DNA from: Augochlora pura
Lineage: Eukaryota > Arthropoda > Insecta > Hymenoptera > Halictidae
Reading direction: 5' to 3'
DNA: 64,000 nt
NCBI RefSeq assembly: GCF_028453695.1
Contig: NC_135773.1
Location: 16,430,001 to 16,494,000, forward strand
Of the stretch, positions 50,199 to 60,370 are shown in pieces. The notes beneath the pieces were generated by a model, which did not search any database, was not told the DNA's origin, and saw only the letters and a list, made by a program, of their open reading frames with translations. Each line of letters starts with the position of its first letter. The first letter of the stretch is position 1. The translations under genes and the position numbers were made by a program.

Positions 50199-51268
50199 CA
50201 CTTGAGCACGAAGGATTATTTGGAATCTCAGAAATAATTATTAAGTTTGCAGGACAACATGCACCCAATAAATAATTATTGCAAAAAGTTCGTCCGAACT
50301 CTGCAAAAATAATTATTGAACCCGTAGTAATATATAAACCCTTCAAAAATAATTATTGAGCCAATTGGACTACCTACACTTCAGAAATGTATATATTGAG
50401 ATTGCAGGAATTCCGTAAAAATAATGATTCTGTCCGTAGGACTATTTTAATCCTAAAATATAACTATTGACCTAGCATGACTATATGAACCCTTCAAAAA
50501 TAATTATTAAACCAGTAAGACTGCTTCACTCCTTAGACATAATTATTGAGCTGATAAGACTATATGAACTCTTGAAAAATAATTATTGAGGCCTACGATT
50601 ACTTAAAACTAGAAATAACTATTGAAACCGCCGACCTATTTGAACACCACCAGAAATAATTATTGAGTCCGTATGACTACTTTAATCCTCTGAAATTATT
50701 GAGCTTGTAAGGCTATATGAATCCTTCGAAAATAATGATTGACTCCTTCCATTACTTAAACTCAGAAATAATTATTGAGACTGTCGACCTGTTTGAACAC
50801 CGCAGAAATAATTATTAAGTGCATAGAACTATATAAATTCTTCAAAAATGATTATTGAGCCATTAGGACTGCTTACTCTTTAGAAATAATTAGTAAGCCT
50901 CAGACTTATTGGAATCCCTACAAATACTTGAGTTCGTAGATCCTGGAAATAATTATTGAGTCCGACGACTATGTGGACCGTCGTAAATTATTATTCAACC
51001 CAAAGTACTATTTAGAGCGACAGAAGTAATTATTAAACTCGCAGGTCTATTCAAATTCCTCAAAATGATTACTGATTTCGCAGACATATTCAAACCTCAG
51101 AAATATTTATCAATCCCCCAGAAATACTGGAGTTCTTAGATTTATTTCCACCACCCAAAAATAATTTCGCTCGCAGGATTATTTGACCTACTAAAAATAT
51201 CGGAATCGGCAGAACAATTTGGATCCCTCGAAACAATGATCGAATTCGCGGGCCTGTTCCAACTCTCT
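50199..51268. repeat. Degenerate tandem array, period about 39 bp, about 28 units
   Basis: A core GAAATAATTATTGAG followed by a GTAGGACTATTTGAAC-like half recurs at 36-42 bp spacing, with two short units near 21-24 bp. Core starts include 50231, 50267, 50305, 50345, 50383, 50536, 50574, 50652, 50764, 50803, 50843, 50882, 51022, 51062, 51192 and 51230. Divergence grows toward the right, and the array runs into poly-C and the gap. At least one unit-like word (GAAATGATGCTTTAGCTCGCA) follows the gap. Stops in all frames exclude a coding role. It lies directly upstream of the PH exon. Confidence 0.8.
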
Positions 51269-51418
51269 CCCCCCCCCCCCCCCCCCCCCCNNNNNNNNNN
51301 NNNNNNNNNNNNNNNNNNNNNNNNNNNNNNNNNNNNNNNNNNNNNNNNNNNNNNNNNNNNNNNNNNNNNNNNNNNNNNNNNNNNNNNNNNCCCCCCCCCC
51401 CCCCCCCCCCCCCCCCCC
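51269..51418. other. Assembly gap of 100 N flanked by poly-C (22 and 28 C)
   Basis: A run of 22 C (51269-51290), 100 N (51291-51390) and 28 C (51391-51418). The N count is a placeholder. The C runs may be a real poly-C/poly-G tract that stopped assembly, or extension of reads by homopolymer artefact. Gly- or Pro-rich frames read through it are meaningless. Confidence 0.95.
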
Positions 51419-51548
51419 GAAATGATGCTTTAGCTCGCACGACGTCTCGCAGGATATGCCTCGGACAGGCACTTCGGATAGTAGAATGAGCTCGAACTGC
51501 GCGACGTCAGGCAGCAATTTGCTAATGGAATGTAAACGGTGATTGCAG

Positions 51549-51804
51549 GTTGTCCAGGCGGCGCCACTTCCCGTGCCTGTGCAGGTGCGCAGCAAGAACG
51601 ATGGCTCGGGGGTGGTGGCGGCGTCGGTGTCGGGTGTTCGCAGACGAAGCGGCTCGCAGGGTTTGCGATCGCCGGCCGCGAAGAGGCCACTCTCAGCCCC
51701 GGTCGCCCTTCAGGGCTGGCTACACAAACAGGGCTCCGAGGGTCTCATGCTCTGGAAGAAGCGGTGGTTCGTCCTCTCCGAGTACTGCCTCTTTTATTAC
51801 AAAG
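51549..51804 (+). CDS. kmr: PH-domain exon 1 of a PEPP-family protein (PLEKHA4/5/6/7-like; kramer)
   Basis: Acceptor TGATTGCAG ends at 51548 and donor GT follows at 51805, after a one-base overhang (AAA G). The 85 codons have a basic, Ser/Ala-rich lead of about 50 residues (RRRSGSQGLRSPAAKRP). Then comes the first half of a PH domain: GWLHKQGSEGLMLWKKRWFV, followed by LSEYCLFYYK, strands 1-3. The Lys ... Lys-Lys-Arg-Trp arrangement is the phosphoinositide-binding basic motif of PH domains. The wording matches the PEPP subfamily, whose members bind membrane phosphoinositides. Drosophila kramer and PLEKHA4 are reported to promote Wnt/Dishevelled signalling by limiting Dishevelled ubiquitination. 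The exon joins 60984 in phase. An in-frame read-through past the donor is not coding-like. Which of PLEKHA4-7 it equals is not decided, as insects have a single kmr-type gene. Confidence 0.88.
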
Positions 51805-52159
51805 GTCAGACTTACTTTCTTTTCTCTTTTTTTTTTCTCTCGTTTTCCTTATTCCGACGGAATTACATGTCGCCTCCCTCTGCACCTTCCTCTCCCTCTG
51901 CGCCGCCTCGCCTGTTCCCCGCGACAAAAGCGGAACGAGGAGTGACAAAGAAAAGAAAATGCACTCCTATCTCCGGTTTCGTCTCGTTCTCGTTTTTCCT
52001 TTCGCGCATTCTTGGCACAACACCCCGACACTCCTGACTCGTAATTCCGACGGCTGTTCGTCCGATATACAGAGAACGTCGGTCTCCTTTTTCGGTGGGA
52101 CGTTTCAAAATTGCTTTCGATTAATAGACATCCAACGAATTTAACTATCAATGAAGTCA

Positions 52160-53195
52160 ATTCGTGAATATTGAAGGCTGAATTAAGAACCTTGTAAAAT
52201 GCAATAACAGAAACTAGATGCTAGAACACTTTTATGTAAGCCACTTTGTAACTTTACCGGAAAATAGTTTTTAAAAATCGAGCGCAATATTAAATTAACA
52301 TATAATTCGATATCAAATTAACGTAGCAAAACATTCAGTCACTCCACGTTAAATTAAAAGCAACTCGTTATGTATTCGTTATCGAATAAACGTCACAATT
52401 CTTTCACGATAGAATGATACCGCCAGTGTTGCAAGTATTTATATGCGATACTCATCGAGATACAACATAGCAATTTATTTTATTTGTACGGATCCGACCA
52501 GAAACAATCAACAGTCCATATACTTAGTTATCTTTATTTGATTCATCGTAACAATCGTGAGGGGACAGTCTGCGCAGAGTTAGTAACAATCTAGATGCTG
52601 ATAAATAGACTGAGTATGTTTATGCAAAATAAAAATTGAATGCAGCTGCTGCAAGAAACAGGAGCTGCATAAACATTGATCTTCGTTTTGTTTATGAGTT
52701 GAAAATAATGTAATCAAATCAGTAAATGTTTGTAATATTGTCAGTGTTTATTTTCCTCTACTCATTTTTCTCGTAAATTCCGCAGTCCGTAAGTAGCAGT
52801 TTCCAATTTCCATAGTACGCGCGGCGAGAGAAGGTAAACCGCTGAGAACAGTACCGAAGAAATATGGCGGATCTCTTAATCGCCCATGGTAACCATCAGC
52901 GGAATGCGTATTCCGATAAGAGGATCGCGATGGAATTAACAATTTTTCATTCTGAAGGAGCCGGTCTCGCGGGTACAGAAAGACTTTTGGCACGGCTTCA
53001 AGCCTCATCTCGCTGCACAGCCGTTGCTTTCCACCGTTTTACGCCCGACCAATTTCCGCTCCAGCCTCCTACTGCCTTATCCCCTCCCTTCTGCAACGGC
53101 ACGTCCTTAAATCTTTTCCGGCAGATCGTTTCCAAGGAACACTAATTGTGCGAGCTCCTCCGATTGCGTACTTACGTGCAGCGCGTCATCTGGTC
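52160..53195. other. Intronic spacer, no feature except one motif copy
   Basis: AT-rich to about 52790, then moderately GC-rich with short unrecognised frames (52748-53145). A copy of the dispersed motif lies at 52771-52794. Confidence 0.45.
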
Positions 53196-53205
53196 ACTCT
53201 CTCTG

Positions 53206-53236
<31 letters not shown>

Positions 53237-53280
53237 ATCTCTCTCTCTCTCTCTTTCTCTCTTTCTCTCTATCTCTCTCA
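53196..53280. repeat. (CT)n microsatellite
   Basis: CT dinucleotides with occasional A or extra T interruptions over about 85 bp, in intronic DNA. The Ser/Leu-rich plus frame (53146-53385) is its artefact. Confidence 0.9.
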
Positions 53281-54560
53281 CTTATCTTTCCCGAGAGCGT
53301 TGATTTTCTTCAATTTTTTCCGCCTCGTGAATTATGCCCCTTACGACTAAATTTATTTAACACCGCTCCGGAAACAGGTGTCTAAACCCGGTTAAAAATG
53401 TTGTCGAGGGGGTAGACACTTCCGGCGGCTGCAAAAAATAGAATTTGTTTTTTTAATCAATTTTACCGGAATTCTAGAATATTTCCAGAAAATTGTACAT
53501 GTTTATTTATTTTTTATTATACATATTGCACATATTTACAATATTGTACAGGACTTGAATACATTTTTGGAATTTGGAATTTTTAAGAACGTAACTTTGC
53601 AATTAAATGTGAAATTCGACGACCTTTTTTGATAATAAGAATGCCTCCCACGATAAATTGTTATTATTTCTATAGTAACTAATATTTTCGAGAATCCTTG
53701 TGCCGTTTACCAAACCGCAAATTTTTATCCGCATATCGGTAGGAATTGTTAAATACTGAAGTCTCAGCCTTCTGCAACAATGACGCTTAGCAATCGATAT
53801 TGTAAGAAATAAGGTGACGAAACCAGCATAATTTTTTCGTACAGCTCCGCCATTTTGCAACACTTGGCTTCAGAGAAATTTCGCAGGTGAAAGCCGCATT
53901 AATCGATCCCGATAAGGTTGAAATTTCTCGTAAGGTAATTGCGCTGGAAAGAATTTGCGATCTGCACCTGTTCGCAGACACCCCAGGGCGGGGTTCGTTC
54001 GAGAAAGGATTAGAAATTAAAATAGCGTAGCGAATTCGGGGCAGAGTTTTTCTAGGTGTGATCACCGGACAAAATGCTGCTTCTCTTACTATCGCGTTGC
54101 TTTTTTCCCGGACGGTTTGCCGTCGCTCGCAGCTAGAGACTGCCGGCGCAAGTAGTATCGGACAGTAATTGGTCGGACGGTGGCGGTTGCCAATTAACGA
54201 CGCGCCACTGCCGCTACTGCCACCACTGCGTTTGTTCCCTGTCACCGTGTTATCACCAAATTGCTATCTGACAATAGAGAAATTAACATGCAATAGACGG
54301 AATTGTATACCGCATAGCTAGTATATACCGGGTGGCTAACCAAACGCAATGCGCATAATCATGCTCCACTTGTTTCGAAGAGCAGTCTTATTTGCCGTGT
54401 TCTGTTCGTCCATTTCTATTTATAGTTAATTTTCCGATTCCATTATCTGGATGTTGACAATTATGCAGTTTAAGACTAGAATTACAGAACCCTTGACACG
54501 ACTAACGTATATCATTTCATAATAATGGCAAGATTGGTTTTATTTTATGTACAATTTCTG
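53281..54560. other. Intronic spacer
   Basis: No feature recognised beyond a GC-richer patch at about 53930-54250 with an unrecognised 152-aa minus frame, and a TA-flanked CCGGGTGGCTAACC word near 54326 that might be a transposon end. Confidence 0.4.
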
Positions 54561-54564
54561 TTAT

Positions 54565-54652
54565 AACATATACTTGAATAAATGCATTTTTGTTATATAT
54601 ACATGAATAAATGCATTTCTATTAATATATACTTCAATAAAGATGCATTTTA
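54565..54652. repeat. Three-copy tandem repeat, period about 27-30 bp
   Basis: ATATACTTGAATAAATGCATTT-like units, with C or A variants at the seventh base, occur three times in succession. Confidence 0.7.
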
Positions 54653-54687
54653 TTTTGACTCATTTTCGCGTTGATACCTGATATTAA

Positions 54688-55111
54688 CTCTTTACGGTAT
54701 AAGCTATTTTAATCTAACATCCAGAACACGTATTCTCAAGTACAGTATTTCTATTTGACATGATTTACTGCAACTTATAAGTGCTACAGTACTTGTGCAT
54801 TTAACGGGTTTTTAAATACAATTGTCAAAATTATTCAGGCAATAATATAATAGTAATATAGAACACAATTTTGAACACTTTGACTGTTGCATTATTCCCA
54901 TGTGAGTGACAGAAAAATTAATTTGTACGTTAACCTAGTATTTCATCCTAACTTGAACAGAATCCGCACGGATGTTATAAAACTTGTTGACGTCACACGA
55001 TTTAATTTCGCAAGTTTAATTTGTCTAAATAAAAGACTGTCATTCTTTGAAATTTTGTAGGTCGCATACGTGGCATTATCAGTTTTCATAGCGCCACACA
55101 AGTGGAAAGGG
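54688..55111. mobile_element. Weak TTAA-flanked element candidate (424 bp)
   Basis: TTAA at 54684-54687 followed by CTCTTTACGGTA, and TTAA at 55112-55115 preceded by GTGGAAAGG. The end similarity is limited to CYCTTT, so these may be ends of two different elements. Confidence 0.3.
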
Positions 55112-55115
55112 TTAA

Positions 55116-55979
55116 TTGGATATGCGGATGACAAAAGGGTCAATCTTGTTTATCACTTGCGAAAGATCTTAATTCAATTTTACATCGTCCCGTCTTGCAA
55201 CAATGTTAGATTTCCAAAAAACAGCTCCGTTTAGATCTTTCGAACTCATTAAACTTTCACGTCGGTTGTTTTTTCCGTCCATTTTACCCGATTGTGTAAA
55301 TTAGATTTTGAGAACTGGATGTCAAAGGTTGAATAGGATTAACAAGAAAATGAAAATAATCGCGATAATCGCTGAAGAATTCCGAGCGCTCTCAAATCGG
55401 ATTAAATTCTTTCGAAAAGGATAGCTGTACTTACCACAATAGAAGCGGAGAGCTGAGCAACTAACGCCCATTTCTCATCGGCCTGAAAGTTTATTAAAAC
55501 GCGAGAGATCTAATTGAACAAATAGCTATACGGTCGTGTATTTACGGATCCCATCCGCCGTTCGCCCGTTTATTGCTGCGAATATTAAAATGCGCATTAA
55601 ACGGGTTGACGCCAGGATGGAGTAGAACGCGTCGGTAAATTAATTTACACCGGCGGTATAATAACCCAGACACGCGTTGTTCCTATTGTGAGTCCTCGTC
55701 ATATAATATCGCGTTAATTAACGCGATTCGCGTGCGCGTAAACGGCTCGCTCGGTTGTTCTCGTCAAAAGAACAGAACAACGAGACGCAAATCGGCCCAT
55801 TCCCTGGTGAACGCGTTCGAGATTTGTTCAACCTCCGACGCTTTTCACCGCGAGCGATTTTACTTGCGTTTACGCTTTGATAAGCTCATAATCCTATCAC
55901 GCGTCAAGCAATTGAGTTTTTCAAACACGTGTTGAACAAATCTAAGACGAATCTGAAATTCGAGTGGTCTCTTCGATGT
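55116..55979. other. Intronic spacer
   Basis: Mixed composition with a GC-richer part at about 55540-55900. No recognisable gene or repeat. Confidence 0.4.
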
Positions 55980-55983
55980 TTAA

Positions 55984-56202
55984 CCTCTTCCAGGATGAAT
56001 TTTTATAGCAGGGAACAGTCTATTTAATTTTTTCTTTTTTATTTATCATTCGTCTCATTTCATTCGATGAGGGTTTGTTAGTATTGCTGAGGGATTCTGT
56101 AACGAATAGTTTTTCAACTGATTCTCATTTTCTTTACACTTGGTATAATCATAATTTTAAGAGAACTAAACGTACACATGCGTGGCCAAGGGCGTGAAGA
56201 GG
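55984..56202. mobile_element. TTAA-type MITE (219 bp)
   Basis: TTAA on both sides (55980-55983 and 56203-56206). The ends CCTCTTCCAGG and the reverse complement of the right end, CCTCTTCACGC, share the first seven bases. AT-rich interior, non-coding. Confidence 0.65.
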
Positions 56203-56338
56203 TTAATATTTGCATCGATATTGTAATACAATTAATAATTGTGTTATACGTAATACGATGCTGCAGAATAAAATTTTTCTGCATTAATTTATGAGAAGTA
56301 AACGATAATCAGTCCCGTTCATCAATAATTTGAACACT

Positions 56339-56621
56339 TGTCATGGCAACCAATATTATTGTTTAATTATGTAAATATCATCTATCTTTCGCGGTTAATA
56401 AAATAAATAAAACATGAATAGAAAGTAAAATTTAACATTCAGTTACTATAAGTACCAATATTATTATATAATTATTTAAATATTAGATACCTTTCGCGAT
56501 GAATAAAATAAATCAAATAAGAATAGAATAAATAAAACAGATAAAATAAATTTTTTTGATAACGTTATAAAAATATAGAAATATTAATAGATTTACGACC
56601 GCATGACCGCATGGTAAAGAG
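56339..56621. mobile_element. Family F-related repeat with right end at 56621
   Basis: The right end (reverse complement CTCTTTACCATGCGGTC) is flanked by TTAA (56622-56625) and resembles the left end of the element at 40195. The interior contains TGTCATGGCAAC and two tandem versions of an ATCTTTCGCG / ATACCTTTCGCGATG block, about 105 bp apart. The second block is shared with 35831-35985. The left end is not identified. Confidence 0.55.
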
Positions 56622-56808
56622 TTAAAATATTGAAAATACGATGACGATATTCTTGAATTCTCTTCGCTTATTTATTACTTTAAAATTCGTTTCCTCACCT
56701 CTATAAAAGATGCAGAAAATCTTCAGTTTAATATAAAAGTTGACGATCGCCTTGGACATTTTAAATAGCTCGATAACTTTAAATAGCAAACTAACATAGC
56801 TTTCTTAA

Positions 56809-57057
56809 CACATTAAAGGCGGGAGTCGTAGTACTACGATTTATCTCGACTGTAGCTTAAAGGCGGGAGTCGTAGTAATACGATTTATCTAGTGTTTAGT
56901 TCTTTTTTAATATTTCTTATAGTTTTATGATTTTAAATAAACTTTTTTAAGTCTAAATTTTTTATGATTAAACAAAATATCGCCCACTCTAGGAGGAAAA
57001 ACGAGGAGGGGCGAAAAACGAGGCATACTTTCGTCAAGATACCCCGCCTTTAATGTC
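56809..57057. mobile_element. TTAA-type MITE with internal duplication (249 bp)
   Basis: TTAA on both sides (56805-56808 and 57058-57061). The ends CACATTAAAGGCGGG and the reverse complement of the right end, GACATTAAAGGCGGG, are almost identical over 15 bp. Just inside the left end, a unit of about 45 bp (AAAGGCGGGAGTCGTAGTA ... CGATTTATC) is present twice in tandem and includes the palindrome GTAGTACTAC in its first copy. Confidence 0.8.
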
Positions 57058-57270
57058 TTAATATATTGTATGCCGGCGATCATTTCATAATTTATAAAAC
57101 TCTACAATTTAAAGTTGCGATCTTCTCAAGAAACTGTTCAACAGGACCAATTATTTGAGCCGTATGTCAACAAGTCATGTCCAGTAAGAAAATCTGATAA
57201 TTTCGTTCGGAATTATCATCCAGAAAAAGATTGTTTAAATTTCTCTTGGTACGGTGCAATGACGCCTTAA

Positions 57271-57546
57271 CCCTCTCCGTACGAGTGGCGGATATATCAA
57301 ACAATCACATGAACAAGTGCCGAATATATCCGGTGTCCATGTGATGGCCGATATAAATAACGGAATTTTATATAAGTATGTTTTAATATTAAAGCTACAA
57401 GCAACGCCTTTTGTTAAAAACGTTACCTTATTAAGCACAGTTTTATTTCACGCTTAGGAAAATCTTCATATAAAAGAGGATTGACCATGTGTGAATTTTC
57501 GGCGCTTTGTATAGCGAGAGTGTTCAGAGCATTTGTGCCGAAAGAG
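57271..57546. mobile_element. TTAA-type element candidate (276 bp)
   Basis: TTAA on both sides (57267-57270 and 57547-57550). The ends CCCTCTCCG and the reverse complement of the right end, CTCTTTCGG, are similar. The interior near the left has GGATATATC and CGAATATATCCGG words in inverted order. Confidence 0.5.
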
Positions 57547-57559
57547 TTAAGGCTTCCAT

Positions 57560-58330
57560 GTTGTTCGAAACGTTCTCCAAAAATTCCTACCTCCATTACC
57601 ACTTTCCCATTGTCGTCTCAGTTTCCGCGTTAGCCTGCAACGTCCGAAACAATTTCAGCGATGGTAAACGTCGAAACGGTGCGCTCGAAGGGTCAATATT
57701 TGTCATTCACTGTTCGAATTCAGTTGTCGACATTTTCCGAAGAAAGTAGGGAAGAAGTTGACACGAGGATCGAGGTCCGCGATTAAAACGGACCGTGGCC
57801 CGGTTCGTGCGACGTCCACGGCGAAATTTATGGCAGTTTTTCCTCCCGTTCGCGCTGCTCTGTCCACGGTTCTCCGTTGGTGATTTATGCTCAGCCGCCC
57901 TCCTGCCCTCCGACGACGAGCCGGCCGCTGCTCGATATCTAACGCGTGTCAATGGCGTTCGAGCCTGTCGGAGCCGTCGAATCGAACGTTTCGATTTGTC
58001 AGGCTTCTGTCGCATCCGCGGAATCATTTCCTCGCCTGTGTCCGACCCCGTTCCTGCGATCCGAGTCGGCTCTCGATCCCGACCGATCGATCGCGACCCG
58101 GTCCTGGAGCCATTCGCTGGAAGCCCCTCGTCGTATGATAATGACGTTACCGCCTCGAATAGAAACCTTTCAACGCTCGAAAGTATATTCCTCTGGGTGA
58201 TTCCGCTGGTCTCCGCGCGCGTGTGAACTGTCACGCGAAGAATAACTCTCATCATCGCTGTGATTTCCTTCTTTTGCCGTGTCCCTCTTCGCCGAGTGCT
58301 GGAGGATGACGCGGCAGGTTTTTAACCCTT
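57560..58330. other. Intronic GC-rich island with overlapping frames
   Basis: A 182-aa minus frame and 143-, 84- and 83-aa plus frames overlap at 57707-58255. None matches a known family. This is strand-symmetric openness from CpG-rich composition. A conserved intronic regulatory block is possible. Confidence 0.4.
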
Positions 58331-58739
58331 AGCGGCCTGGACATTTTTAGATTACACAAGCAACCATAACTGCTCGATTGACGCTGTTAGGAAGCAGTTC
58401 TATACGGAGAGAAGAACCCTGGAAATGGTCGTGTATTTATTCAGTCCTATGCTTCTTATTATTTGCGGTTTTCTTGCGATGGAAATCAGTATAGCTGTCG
58501 TAAATAAATAGTATTGCTGTTGTTAGTAGACTGCGGATTTTTATATAAAACGAAAATTATTCGCATCTATTGCAACAAACAAACGCCAAATAGGAATTGA
58601 TCTTCTCCTTTAACGAGTTTGATCAGCTAAAACTAGTGCATTGACATTCATGGATACTTTTAATCTATCCGCTGCTTTGAATCTCATCAACACATTTTTT
58701 CCATAAGTACTTAAAATCTGGAGTCTAGTTGTTAATGTT

Positions 58740-58910
58740 AAACAGTGGTCTATGATCGTTGCAGCTATGGACCTTAATCATTTCCTTGATAGAACGAGAT
58801 GTTTTAATATGATGTTTTAATCTTGTTTTAATGTAGAAGAAATGAATAATGTACATATTTAGTAGATCACGTCCGGAATCTTCATTCCAAGTGGTTATGT
58901 AGATTATCAT
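58740..58910. mobile_element. Decayed family B MITE remnant
   Basis: TAGAAGAAATGAATAATGTA, then CATATTTAGTAGATC and a CGGAATCTTCATTCCAAG word, follow the order of the 243-bp elements at 11720 and 12768. No intact ends. A copy of the dispersed motif (58708-58735) lies immediately left, as it does for the copy at 39905. Confidence 0.45.
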
Positions 58911-59106
58911 GTTTGTTGCTCTTAGGTTATTCAATTTTTCAAACGTATTTCATTTATCGCTACCAAAAATCTAGTCACATTATATAGTCGGTTCAGTAAG
59001 CCCCCTTTTCTTTCAAAATGAGTTACGCAGGACAAACATATTTTTCTCAAGGATTTTTCGATTCATTTCTTTGCAAATAAACGATAGATAGCAGCACGTA
59101 TATTAA

Positions 59107-59274
59107 CCCTTAGGGCTCTATGGACGCATATATGCGTTTGACGAAAGTCGCCGTTGTGGCCGAAGGACGCAGACATGCGTTTACTTGTACACTTAAGTCA
59201 TAAAGACCGTAAGCACTTGCCGCGCGCCGTCCCTACGGACCGTTTCGGCTGGGAGTAGTTAGAGCCCTAAGAGG
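59107..59274. mobile_element. TTAA-type MITE, family A longer copy (168 bp)
   Basis: TTAA at 59103-59106 precedes CCCTTAGGGCTC. The right end GAGCCCTAAGAGG is slightly decayed and followed by TAA. It is nearly identical to 6387-6499 in the shared parts and carries about 55 bp that the short copy lacks. The two GGACGCA...CATGCGTTT-type direct repeats are retained. Confidence 0.75.
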
Positions 59275-59479
59275 TAACCCTAAATGTATGAATAAAATCA
59301 ATTTGCTTTCTCTAAAAAAACATTGACATATTTCTCTCGTCGGTTAGGTCCATTTCTATTTAATCTCATAATGAAAATCGTGTGATTTGCAAAATCCTTA
59401 TTTATCTCAATGTTAAGATTAATGCATTCACAATGATTAGCTTTTTAGCCGTGCATATGTCGTATAATCCACCGTCTAA

Positions 59480-60370
59480 TAATAAGACAATAGCATCACT
59501 GTTCGCGACGTCCGACCAAAGGCACGTCTATTCTACTCATCCCGGGTCGAAAAGATGCTTCAAAACACCAAACTTTAAAATTTGTGCAGAGACCCTGGTC
59601 GATGCCAAGCTTTAGTCCCCCAAGATCAATGTCTCTACTGATTCCACCCGAAGAAACTGTAATAGATCGCATTGTCTCCGGCTCTGCCACTAACAGAATC
59701 ATCTGAAAAGAGCCAGCGACCGCGGAGAAGATAGTTCGCGGCCCCATCGTCGGAATTGCCTCTCGACGAGGAAAGTTCTCTCGACGCGTGTTCTCGATTC
59801 GACTCTCGTTTTCTCGTGGTCGTCGACAGGTTCGTTCACCGTCTCGTCCCGAGTCTTAAAACGATACTCTGCTTATTCCGCGGTCGACAATGCTCGTGCC
59901 TCTCGCAGCAATCAGCCTACCATGGAGCAGCGTGCGCAGTGTACGTCCATTGAAGGCACTCCCGCGTCAAACGATTCCGGGAAGATCGTTTTGTCTGGCT
60001 CTCTGCGGATCCATTCCGTCGAGGCAGCCAGCCACGCGGCCGGCATGCAGCCCGCGCTTCATCCCGGGGAGCTCGAAAAAAACGAGGCAAGAGGGTCGAC
60101 GTACTCGCTCATTAATGAGAAATATTCATCCGACTTGGCGGCGCGAGCGCGTCACGGTGAAATCCGCGCGTGAAAGGGATTCCGAGCCGAAAGAGCGCCG
60201 CGAGTGCTCGCGCGAGTACACGGAATGCCGTTGAAACCCTCTCGAGAACTCCGTCTTGTCCCGGCGAACCCTGCCGATCCCTGTTTCATCCTTTGATGCC
60301 TCGGTATGCGGAATTTATGCTTGTAACAGCATCGGGCATTTTTTTTTCTGGCTCTGTTCTCTGAAATCGT
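59480..60370. other. Intronic GC-rich island
   Basis: Overlapping plus frames (59756-59953, 59890-60234, 59922-60173, 60170-60364) with no recognisable product and no convincing exon signals. Not part of the PH domain, whose two halves abut without it. Confidence 0.4.

Larger units (their letters stand above)
46550..51548 (+). other. Putative intron upstream of the first PH exon
   Basis: Sequence between the candidate exon and the secure acceptor at 51546-51548. It holds GC-richer patches at about 47555-47800 and 48020-48800 (unrecognised overlapping frames), a TTAA element at 49845, the 39-bp array at 50199 and an assembly gap. If the 46501 exon is wrong, this is still intronic or 5' sequence of the same gene, because the PH exon has an acceptor rather than a start. 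Confidence 0.5.

Noticed and set aside
50199..51268. 39-bp array as a CRISPR
   Set aside because: Repeats are degenerate, contiguous and AT-rich, with no unique spacers, in a eukaryotic intron; it is a satellite.
51090..51595. Gly- or Pro-rich frames across 51236-51440
   Set aside because: They read through poly-C and 100 N; no biological meaning.
51805..52037. Continuation of the first PH frame past the donor
   Set aside because: The translation becomes Phe/Ser-rich with no PH character, while the exon at 60984 completes the domain in phase; this is intron read-through.
57707..58255. 182-aa minus-strand open frame inside the kmr intron
   Set aside because: Three plus-strand frames share the same bases and none is recognisable; typical of CpG-rich DNA.
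58322..58345. TTAACCCTTAGCGG as another TTAA element left end
   Set aside because: No inverted partner end could be found downstream.
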